From contig NZ_JAPVQY010000042.1 in assembly GCF_027257875.1 (NCBI RefSeq), positions 1-64,000 of the forward strand: a DNA stretch of 64,000 bases. The letters are read 5' to 3'. Origin of the DNA: Burkholderia sp. IMCC1007. GTDB taxonomy: Bacteria > Pseudomonadota > Gammaproteobacteria > Burkholderiales > Burkholderiaceae. Below are positions 36,053-43,016 of this stretch, one piece after another. Numbering within the stretch: the first letter of the stretch is position 1; every line of letters begins with the position of its first letter. Made by a program: the position numbers and the translations under genes. The notes under the pieces are model-generated. The model worked only from the letters and a program-made list of their open reading frames with translations. It searched no databases and was not told where the DNA came from.

Positions 36053-36685
36053 TCAGCCCGCCGGCCGCTGCGGCGGCGCGAGCGCGACGATCGCGTCGCG
36101 CATGCGGGCGAGGAAGGCCGGCTTGTCCTCGGCGGCGCCGAGCGCGTCGTTCGCGCCGAAGTGCACCTTGCAGATCAGCGGCACGGGCCAGATCGCGCCC
36201 TTCGGCATGATGCGCTGCAGGTTCTCGAGATAGACGGGTGCGAGCGCAACGTTCGGGAACTCGGTCGCGAGATGGAACAGCCCGCTCTTGAACGGCTGCG
36301 GCAGCACGTCGGCGCCGCGCGTGCCTTCCGGGAAGATGATGATCGAGTGGCCTTGGCGCAGCGCATCGCGCACCGGCTCGAGCGGGTCGCCGCCGCTCTC
36401 GCGGTGCCGGTCGATCAGCACGACGTTCAGCAGTTTCTGCGCGATGTGACGCTTCAGGTCGCTGCTGTCCCAGTAGTCGCGCGCGGCGACGGGCCGCACG
36501 ACCGCACGCACGTCGCGCGGCAGCGCGGCGAGGATCGCGAGCGTGTCGATGTGGCTCGTATGGTTCGAGAAGTAGATCTTCTGCGTCGGCGACGGCGGCG
36601 CCTGATGCCAGACCGGATACGCGCCGGCGACGAGTCGCACGATGGACAGCAGGAAATCGCGCTGCCAGACGTTGAGGATGTTCAT
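36053..36685 (-). CDS. PlsC-type lysophosphatidic acid acyltransferase
   Basis: A 210-residue acyltransferase. The catalytic NHTSHID (HX4D) lies at about residue 41, the glycerol-phosphate-binding FPEGTRG at about 120, and a later PVYLENL segment corresponds to block IV. The start at 36685 (MNILNVWQRDFL) was chosen because AGGAGG lies 10 bases before it; an upstream in-frame ATG gives an unrelated Cys/Arg-rich extension. It ends 34 bases before the synthase gene and would supply it with phosphatidate. Together they make CDP-activated lipid for the divergent YnbA-like transferase. Confidence 0.85.
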   Translation of the reverse strand: MNILNVWQRDFLLSIVRLVAGAYPVWHQAPPSPTQKIYFSNHTSHIDTLAILAALPRDVRAVVRPVAARDYWDSSDLKRHIAQKLLNVVLIDRHRESGGDPLEPVRDALRQGHSIIIFPEGTRGADVLPQPFKSGLFHLATEFPNVALAPVYLENLQRIMPKGAIWPVPLICKVHFGANDALGAAEDKPAFLARMRDAIVALAPPQRPAG

Positions 36686-37143
36686 CGGCGCGGCGCCTCC
36701 TGCGTGCATGCCCGCGCAGCCGCGCACGCGCGGCAGGCGGAATCCCGGAATGCCGGCGCGGCAGGATGCGCACCGGACGGCCATTGTTCAAGTTTTTTCA
36801 AATTCGTGGCTGCCTGTCGCAGGGCCGCGATAATCGGGCGATCCGCCTGACCTCGTTGCGTGGCGAATGCACCGCTCGACGGCGTGATAATCGGCTGTTG
36901 CACGAGCGCCCGTTTGCAGTTCGAATGGATTGCTGCGTTGCGGGCCAGCGGATTATCGCGAGTTTCCGGCGAAAACGCCAGATTGCCCGGCGCGGCACGG
37001 CCGGCGTGCGGCTTGACGCGTCGGGGCCGCTCGGCGACGATACAGGCCACCTGTCGACAGCCGCCGCCGGCGGTGGCACCCCGGCGCAGCGCGGCTGCAA
37101 ACGTGTCCGAACGTGTCCGAACGTGCAGAATCAACAAAAATCG
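36686..37143. other. divergent promoter region of the lipid cluster
   Basis: These 458 bases separate plsC and ynbA and contain no supported gene. They hold three copies of a GATAATC-type motif (36829-36957) and a small tandem repeat, acgtgtccga at 37101-37110 and 37111-37120 with a third partial copy, just before the ynbA start. Both strands of the cluster are probably controlled from here. Confidence 0.55.
36829..36957. promoter_or_regulatory. three copies of a GATAATC(C/G)G motif
   Basis: gataatcgg occurs at 36829-36837 and 36886-36894 on the plus strand, and the inverted form cggattatc at 36949-36957. The spacings are 57 and 63 bases. Repeated AT-cored 9-mers in otherwise GC-rich DNA between divergent operons could be binding sites for an unidentified regulator. 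Confidence 0.35.
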
Positions 37144-37749
37144 ATGAGCCTCTACGCACTCAAACCGAAATTCCAGAACCGTCTTCGTCCGTTCGCGAAT
37201 TCGCTCGCCGAGCGCGGCGTCACCGCGAACCAGGTCACACTGTTCGCGGCCGGCGGGTCGATCGTCGTCGGCGCGCTCGCGGGGCTCGGCGTGTTCGCGC
37301 GCGTGCTGTTCCTGCTGATTCCGATCTGGCTGTTCGCGCGGATGGCGCTGAACGCGATCGACGGCATGCTGGCGCGCGAACACGGACAGAAGAGCACGCT
37401 GGGCGCGTACCTGAACGAGCTTGGCGACGTCGTGTCCGATATCGCGCTCGTGCTGCCGTTTCTCGCGATTCCGGCGTTCGCTCCGGCGGACGTCTGGCTG
37501 TTCGCGCTGACGGCCGTCATCGTCGAATGCGCGGGCCTGATCGGGCCGCTCGTCGGTGCGACGCGCCGCTACGACGGCCCGTTCGGCAAGAGCGACCGCG
37601 CGCTCGCGCTCGGTGCATTCGCGCTGTGGATCGGCTTCGGGATGCCGGTCGGCGGCGTCGCCACGTGGTTGTGGCGGGTGCTGATCGTGCTGTCGATCGT
37701 GACGGCGGTGCGGCGCGTGCAGGCCGGCATCGCCGAAGCCGGCGGCTGA
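37144..37749 (+). CDS. ynbA: CDP-alcohol phosphatidyltransferase (YnbA-like)
   Basis: A 201-residue membrane enzyme. The metal- and CDP-binding motif is complete: DGMLAREHGQKSTLGAYLNE continuing to LGDVVSD, with the paired aspartates. The opening MSLYALKPKFQNRLRP and the late GPFGKSDRAL match E. coli YnbA closely. It should transfer a phosphatidyl group from CDP-diacylglycerol to an alcohol that is not known. The ATG lacks a clear ribosome site. The cluster supplies its own CDP-diacylglycerol synthase and acyltransferase on the opposite strand. Confidence 0.85.
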   Translation: MSLYALKPKFQNRLRPFANSLAERGVTANQVTLFAAGGSIVVGALAGLGVFARVLFLLIPIWLFARMALNAIDGMLAREHGQKSTLGAYLNELGDVVSDIALVLPFLAIPAFAPADVWLFALTAVIVECAGLIGPLVGATRRYDGPFGKSDRALALGAFALWIGFGMPVGGVATWLWRVLIVLSIVTAVRRVQAGIAEAGG

Positions 37750-37817
37750 CGGCAGCAGGTTGACCGGCGCCGGAGGGCGGCGCCGCATGATTCGAATAAC
37801 GAAACGAGAGAGATCGC

Positions 37818-39587
37818 ATGAGCGCACGCACGGCCCGCGAGGCCGACTTCATCACGCACGACGGCGAAGCGCTGTTCTATCGTCACTGGCCCGCGACGGG
37901 CCCGCGCTGTCGCGGCGCAATCGTACTGCTGCATCGCGGCCACGAACATTCGGCGCGCGTCGCGCACCTCGTCGACGAACTCGACCTGCCGGATTTCGCA
38001 TTCTTCGCGTGGGACGCACGCGGCCATGGCCGCTCGCCCGGCGCGCGCGGCTACAGCCCGAGCGCGGCCGCATCGGTGCGCGACCTGCAGACCTTCGTCG
38101 AGCATATCCGCGACACGCACGGCATCGCGATCGACGCCATCGCCGTGATCGGCCAGAGCGTCGGCGCGGTGCTCGCGGCCACCTGGGTGCACGATTACGC
38201 ACCGCCGATCCGCTGCCTCGTCGTCGCGTCGCCGGCGTTCCATATCAAGCTGTACGTACCGTTCGCGCGGCCGGGCCTGCGGCTGATGCACAAGCTGCGC
38301 GGGCGCTTCTACGTGAACAGCTACGTGAAGCCGAAATTCCTCACGCACGACCGCGAACGGATCGCGAGCTATGCGGCCGATCCGCTGATCACGCGGCCGA
38401 TCGCCGTCAACATGCTGCTCGACCTGCACGACACCGCGCAGCGGATCGTCGCCGATGCGGCCGCGATCACCGTGCCGACGCAGTTGCTGATCTCGGGCGC
38501 CGACTGGGTCGTGCATCGCGGCCCGCAGGACCGCTTCTTCGAGCGGCTCGGCGCCGCCCGCAAGGAGCGCATCGTGCTGCCGGGCTTCTATCACGACACG
38601 CTCGGCGAGCGCGATCGCGCGCAGGCGCTCGCGCCGCTGCGCGCGTTCGTGCTGCGCGAGTTCGATACGCCGAGCCCGCGCGTGTCGCTCGCCGACGCCG
38701 ATCGGCGCGGCGCATTCCACGATGAATACGCGGCGCTCGGCCGCCCGCCCGCGAACCCGTTCGCGCGTGCGTACTGGGCGATCACGCGGGCCGGGCTGAA
38801 GCTCGGCGGCGCGCTGTCCGACGGCATCGCGCTCGGGCTGCGGCTCGGCTTCGATTCGGGTTCGACGCTCGATTACGTGTACCGCAATCGTGCACAAGGG
38901 CGGCTCGGCGTCGGCGCGCTGATCGACCGCACGTATCTCGATTCGCCGGGCTGGGTCGGCATCCGCCAGCGCAAGGTGCATCTGCAGGAACTGATCGGCG
39001 CGGCGATCGGCCGGCTGCGCGGCCATGGCGAACCGGTGCGGATCGTCGACATCGCGGCAGGCCACGGGCGCTATGTGCTCGACGCGATCGCGACGGCGGC
39101 CGAGCGCGACGGCGCGGCGCCCGACGACATCACGCTGCGCGACTACAGCCCGCCGAACGTCGAGGCCGGGCGCGTGCTGATCGCGCAACGCGGGCTCGAG
39201 ACGATCGCGCGCTTCGAGCGCGGCGACGCGTTCGACGAAGCGTCGCTCGCGACGCTCGAGCCGCGCCCGACGCTCGCGATCGTGTCCGGCCTCTATGAAC
39301 TGTTCGGCGAGAACGCGCTGATCGAGCGCTCGCTGCGCGGGCTCGCGCACGCGGTGCCGCCGGGCGGCTATCTCGTCTACACCGGGCAGCCGTGGCATCC
39401 GCAGCTCGAATTCATCGCGCGGGCGCTGAACAACCATCGCGGCGACGCGACGTGGGTCATGCGCCGCCGGTCGCAGGCCGAGATGGACGAGCTCGTCGCG
39501 CGCGCGGGGTTCCGCAAGCTCGACCAACGGATCGACGAGATGGGCATTTTCACGGTGAGTCTCGCGCAGCGGGTCGACGCATCATGA
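37818..39587 (+). CDS. ynbC: alpha/beta hydrolase - methyltransferase fusion (YnbC-like)
   Basis: A 589-residue two-domain protein. The N-terminal lysophospholipase-like alpha/beta hydrolase has nucleophile Ser114 in VIGQSVGAVLA, the acid in ISGADWVVH and the His in FYHDTLGE. From about residue 330 a class I methyltransferase follows, with the SAM motif VDIAAGHGRYVLDAI at about 412. Length and order match YnbC of E. coli. It is 68 bases after ynbA and overlaps ynbD by four bases (ATGA). It probably trims and methylates the lipid or its head group (inference). Confidence 0.82.
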   Translation: MSARTAREADFITHDGEALFYRHWPATGPRCRGAIVLLHRGHEHSARVAHLVDELDLPDFAFFAWDARGHGRSPGARGYSPSAAASVRDLQTFVEHIRDTHGIAIDAIAVIGQSVGAVLAATWVHDYAPPIRCLVVASPAFHIKLYVPFARPGLRLMHKLRGRFYVNSYVKPKFLTHDRERIASYAADPLITRPIAVNMLLDLHDTAQRIVADAAAITVPTQLLISGADWVVHRGPQDRFFERLGAARKERIVLPGFYHDTLGERDRAQALAPLRAFVLREFDTPSPRVSLADADRRGAFHDEYAALGRPPANPFARAYWAITRAGLKLGGALSDGIALGLRLGFDSGSTLDYVYRNRAQGRLGVGALIDRTYLDSPGWVGIRQRKVHLQELIGAAIGRLRGHGEPVRIVDIAAGHGRYVLDAIATAAERDGAAPDDITLRDYSPPNVEAGRVLIAQRGLETIARFERGDAFDEASLATLEPRPTLAIVSGLYELFGENALIERSLRGLAHAVPPGGYLVYTGQPWHPQLEFIARALNNHRGDATWVMRRRSQAEMDELVARAGFRKLDQRIDEMGIFTVSLAQRVDAS

Positions 39588-40996
39588 GCGCGCTCGACGG
39601 CGGGGCGGGCGGCGCGGGCGGCGTTCCCGCCGAGCCGGCAGCCGGCCCGCGCGACGCGTCGCTTGCGCTGCGCGTCGGCTGGCTCGCGGCGATGGGCGCG
39701 GTGTTCTTCTCCACGTACGGCTTCGCGAACTGGCTCGCCGCGCGCCGCGCCGCGGTGCCGACGTTCGCATTCGGCTGGGAACATGCGATTCCGTTCGTAC
39801 CGTGGACCATCGTGCCGTACTGGTCGATCGATCTGCTGTATGCGCTGTCGTTCCTGTTCTGGACGCGGCGCGACGACCTGCTCGATCACGTGAAGCGGCT
39901 GCTCACCGTGCAACTCGTGTCGGTCGCATGCTTCATCGCGTGGCCGTTGCGCTTCGGCTTCGAGCGACCGGATGCGGGCGGTGTGGCCGGTGCGCTGTTC
40001 ACGCTGCTGATGGGCTTCGACAAGCCGTACAACCAGGCGCCGTCGCTGCATATCGGGCTGCTCGTGGTGCTGTGGGCCGTCTACGCGACGCATCTGCGTG
40101 GCACGGTCGCGCGCGCCGTGCTGCATCTGTGGTTCGCGGCGATCGGCGTGTCGGTGCTCACGACCTACCAGCATCATGCCGTCGACGTGCCGACCGGCGC
40201 GGCCGTCGGCTGCGTCGCGCTGTTCCTGTTTCCGTTGCGCGATGCCGCGGGCCGCTTGCCGGGCGCGGAAGGGTCGCCGTCCGGCGCCGGTCGCGCGCTC
40301 GCGCGCCGCTATGCGCTCGGTGCGGCACTGGCCGCGCTCGTCGCGCTTGGCTGCGTGTCGCACGCGCCCGGCTGGGCGCTCGCGGCGGGATGGGGCGCAC
40401 TGGCGCTCGCGTGCGTCGCGTGGATCTACCGGCGCGGCGCGCCCGGTGCGTTCCAGAAGGACGACGCGGGCCGCTTCCCGGTGTTCATCCGCTGGCTGTT
40501 CGCGCCGACGATCGCCGGCGCGTTCGTCAATTCGCGACTGTGGACGTTCCGGCAGCCGGCGCTGGTGCGGATCGACGAGCGCGTGTCGATCGGCCGTACG
40601 CCGACGACACCCGACGTGCGGCGCTATGGCTTCACCGCGCTCGTCGACCTGACCGCGGAGATGCCGCGCTGGGTCGCGGCCGACGCGTCGCTGGCCTATG
40701 CGGCGGTGCCGCAACTCGACCTCGTCGCGCCGAGCGCGGCGCAGCTCGCGGCGGCCGTCGCGACGCTCGAACGGCTGCATCGCGAAGGGCGCGACGTGCT
40801 GGTCTGCTGCGCGCTCGGCTACGGGCGCAGCGTGCTGTGCGCGGCCGCGTGGCTCGCGGCGCGGCACGGGTTCGGCGACGCGCGCGAAGCGCTCGCGGCG
40901 GTGCGGGCGGTGCGGCCGCACGCGGTCTGGTCGGACGACGGCGTGGCCGTGCTGCAGGACTGGATCGATCGCCGCCGCGTCACGGGAGGTGCGTGA
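39584..40996 (+). CDS. ynbD: PAP2 - dual-specificity phosphatase membrane protein (YnbD-like)
   Basis: A 470-residue protein. Six or more hydrophobic segments include a PAP2-type lipid phosphatase part (NQAPSLHIGLLVVLW, then TYQHHAVDVPTGA, giving the SxxxH and HxxxD elements). The C-terminal domain is a tyrosine/dual-specificity phosphatase with the CX5R loop CCALGYGRS (Cys409, Arg415). YnbD of E. coli has the same architecture. The ATG overlaps the ynbC stop. It would dephosphorylate a lipid phosphate or phosphoinositide-like product of the cluster; the substrate is unknown. Confidence 0.83.
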   Translation: MSALDGGAGGAGGVPAEPAAGPRDASLALRVGWLAAMGAVFFSTYGFANWLAARRAAVPTFAFGWEHAIPFVPWTIVPYWSIDLLYALSFLFWTRRDDLLDHVKRLLTVQLVSVACFIAWPLRFGFERPDAGGVAGALFTLLMGFDKPYNQAPSLHIGLLVVLWAVYATHLRGTVARAVLHLWFAAIGVSVLTTYQHHAVDVPTGAAVGCVALFLFPLRDAAGRLPGAEGSPSGAGRALARRYALGAALAALVALGCVSHAPGWALAAGWGALALACVAWIYRRGAPGAFQKDDAGRFPVFIRWLFAPTIAGAFVNSRLWTFRQPALVRIDERVSIGRTPTTPDVRRYGFTALVDLTAEMPRWVAADASLAYAAVPQLDLVAPSAAQLAAAVATLERLHREGRDVLVCCALGYGRSVLCAAAWLAARHGFGDAREALAAVRAVRPHAVWSDDGVAVLQDWIDRRRVTGGA

Positions 40997-41448
40997 TGCG
41001 GGATCCGTCCGCACCGTTCCGGATCGCCGCCGCGCGTGGCGCGCTCGATGCGGGCGCGTGGGCGATCGCGGCCGCGCTGGCCGCGGCGGGCGCCGGCTGG
41101 TGGATCGCATCGGGCTGGCCGCCGGCGACGATCGCGCGCGTGTTGCTGGCCGTGATCAGCACCGGGTCCGGGATTGCCGCGCTGTGGTACGCGGTGCGCA
41201 TCGAAATCGACCGGCGGCTGTTCGCCGCGCTGGCACGTGCGGCATCGGCCGACGCGCCGGTCGACGACGGGCTGGCCGCGCTCGACCGTGCGCTCGCCGA
41301 TCTCGGCTGGATCGACGCAGCGAAGGTCGGGCGGGCGCTCGACTCGCGTGTGCGCGGCGCCGTCGGGCTGTGCCGCGCCGGCGTGCTGGTCGCGATCGTG
41401 CAGTGGGTCGTGGTCGGGATCGCGATCGCGCTGCCACAAGTGGGTTAG
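40996..41448 (+). CDS. small membrane protein of the ynb-like operon
   Basis: A 150-residue protein with hydrophobic segments at about residues 20-40, 45-68 and 125-147, and a soluble middle. No family is recognised. GGAGG lies 6 bases before the ATG, which overlaps the ynbD stop by one base (TGATG), so the two are translated together. It is the last gene of the lipid operon and may be a subunit or regulator of the phosphatase. Confidence 0.72.
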   Translation: MRDPSAPFRIAAARGALDAGAWAIAAALAAAGAGWWIASGWPPATIARVLLAVISTGSGIAALWYAVRIEIDRRLFAALARAASADAPVDDGLAALDRALADLGWIDAAKVGRALDSRVRGAVGLCRAGVLVAIVQWVVVGIAIALPQVG

Positions 41449-41512
41449 CGGCGCGGCTGCGGGGCGCGCGGTTGCGGCGCCGGGCCGCTATACCTGCGCG
41501 GTGCGCCGTCCG

Positions 41513-42535
41513 TCATGCGCGGACCGCCCGCGGCCCCCGCATCCGCTTCGCCTCATACATCGCCTGGTCCGCATGCTCGATCAGCGCGGTCATGTCGGTG
41601 CCGTCGTCCGGCAGCAGCGCGACGCCGACACTGACGCCGAGCGCAAGCGGGTGTCCTTCGAATTCGAACGGTTGGCCGACCTGCTGCGCGAGCCGCGTGC
41701 GTTGCGCGTCGACGTCGTCGCGGTCGCCGACGTTCGGCAGGATCACCGCGAATTCGTCGCCGCCGACGCGTGCGACCGTATCCGAGCGCCGCACGGCACC
41801 CAGCATCCGCGTGGCGATCTCGCGCAGCGCGGCGTCGCCCGCGCGGTGGCCGTAGCCGTCGTTGATCGGCTTGAGCCCGTCCATGTCGATGTTGAGGAGG
41901 CCGAGCCGGCCGTTCGCGCGCAGCGCGGCGTGCATCGACTGGCGCAGGCGGTCGTAGAACAGCGCGCGGTTCGGCAGGCCGGTGAGCGCGTCGTGCGTCG
42001 CGCGCAGATAGAGTTCGTTCGCCTCGTTGCGTGCCGCATGGAACATCGCGGCGGCGATCAGCTCGGCCGTGAGCCGCAGTGCGCCGGCATCGGCACGCGA
42101 GAACCCGTCGACGTCCGGCGACATCACCTTCAGCACGCCGATCGTCGTGTCCGCGTGCGTAAGCGGCATCACGAGCATCGAGCGCAGCCCGACGCGGCGG
42201 CACGCGTCGCGGTCGACGCGCGGGTCGGTTTCCGAATCCGTGCAATGCAACAATTCGCCGCGCGTCACGCACAGGCCCGACAGGCTGCCCGAGCGGCGCA
42301 ACCGCAGCCCGAGCATTCCGGCAGCGCAGCCCGACGCGGCGCGGTAGACCATGTCGTCGCCTTCGGCGAACTCGATCGCCGCACCGCTCGCGCCCGTCAG
42401 ATGCGGCACCTGCTCGGTCACATAGGCCATCACGCCGCCGAGATCGAGGCCGAACTTCGCTATCTCGGTTTGGGTCGCGATGATGCGCAGCAGCGTGGCT
42501 GGGGACGGGGTGGCGGTGTCGACGATTTGATCCAA
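41513..42535 (-). CDS. GAF-GGDEF diguanylate cyclase
   Basis: A cytoplasmic c-di-GMP synthase of about 340 residues. The N-terminal GAF sensor domain spans about residues 20-165. The GGDEF domain opens with THDALTGLPNRALFYDRL and has an intact active site, RVGGDEFAVIL. No RxxD inhibitory site is evident five residues before it. No ATG is available near the domain start; a TTG at 42533-42535 (MDQIVDTATPSP) with GGAAAA upstream is the best choice, so the 5' end is uncertain. It is divergent from the cellulose operon, whose synthase BcsA and accessory BcsE bind c-di-GMP, making it a likely dedicated signal source. Confidence 0.82.
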   Translation of the reverse strand: MDQIVDTATPSPATLLRIIATQTEIAKFGLDLGGVMAYVTEQVPHLTGASGAAIEFAEGDDMVYRAASGCAAGMLGLRLRRSGSLSGLCVTRGELLHCTDSETDPRVDRDACRRVGLRSMLVMPLTHADTTIGVLKVMSPDVDGFSRADAGALRLTAELIAAAMFHAARNEANELYLRATHDALTGLPNRALFYDRLRQSMHAALRANGRLGLLNIDMDGLKPINDGYGHRAGDAALREIATRMLGAVRRSDTVARVGGDEFAVILPNVGDRDDVDAQRTRLAQQVGQPFEFEGHPLALGVSVGVALLPDDGTDMTALIEHADQAMYEAKRMRGPRAVRA

Positions 42536-42926
42536 GTCAGTTTTCCATGAATAAAGAGCGGCGCGACGCGCGCGCTTGCGGTAGCATACGCGCCGCTCAC
42601 GCGGCAGCGCGTTCCGGGCGCGCCCGCAACGGGCCGGCCGTGCGCTGCCCAGTCCATTCGCGCCGGCAGTATGCCGGTCGGTCCGGCCGCCAGCAACAAT
42701 GCAATCTTTGCCGTTGATCCGCTGCGCTAAGTATTTCCGACCGAATTGAGTTTTTTTCACTTCGTCGCGGCGAATCGGGGTAAGTTTCGTCCTATTTTTG
42801 AGATAGTGTGACGAATGAGCGAGCGCAGGCGTCGGGCACACGAGTAGAGCGAATCGGCCGTGGAGCCATTCGCCGCGTCGCCGCGTACATTCATTCAGGT
42901 CAGACAATTGAGGGGAAGCAGTGGGG
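42536..42926. other. divergent regulatory region between the cyclase and cellulose genes
   Basis: No gene is supported in these 391 bases apart from the short leader that follows. A 10-bp inverted repeat, gagcggcgcg (42556-42565) with cgcgccgctc (42589-42598), lies close to the cyclase start. AT-rich stretches at 42720-42830 are the most promoter-like part for the cellulose operon. Confidence 0.5.
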
Positions 42927-43016
42927 ATGTGCATTCATGGGCATGGCTGCTTTGTGCGCGCGGGTTGCGACGCGCTTGACGACCGGATGATCGAGACGAT
43001 GGGGAGCGGCGCATGA
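42927..43016 (+). CDS. possible 29-residue leader peptide of the cellulose operon
   Basis: A short frame (MCIHGHGCFVRAGCDALD, ending ETMGSGA) starts 8 bases after GAGGGGAAG and its stop overlaps the bcsB ATG as ATGA. The ribosome site and coupling are as good as those of the real genes downstream. It is rich in Cys, His and Gly. It could be a leader that couples translation to bcsB, or only the upstream half of the bcsB initiation region. It resembles nothing known. Confidence 0.35.
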   Translation: MCIHGHGCFVRAGCDALDDRMIETMGSGA

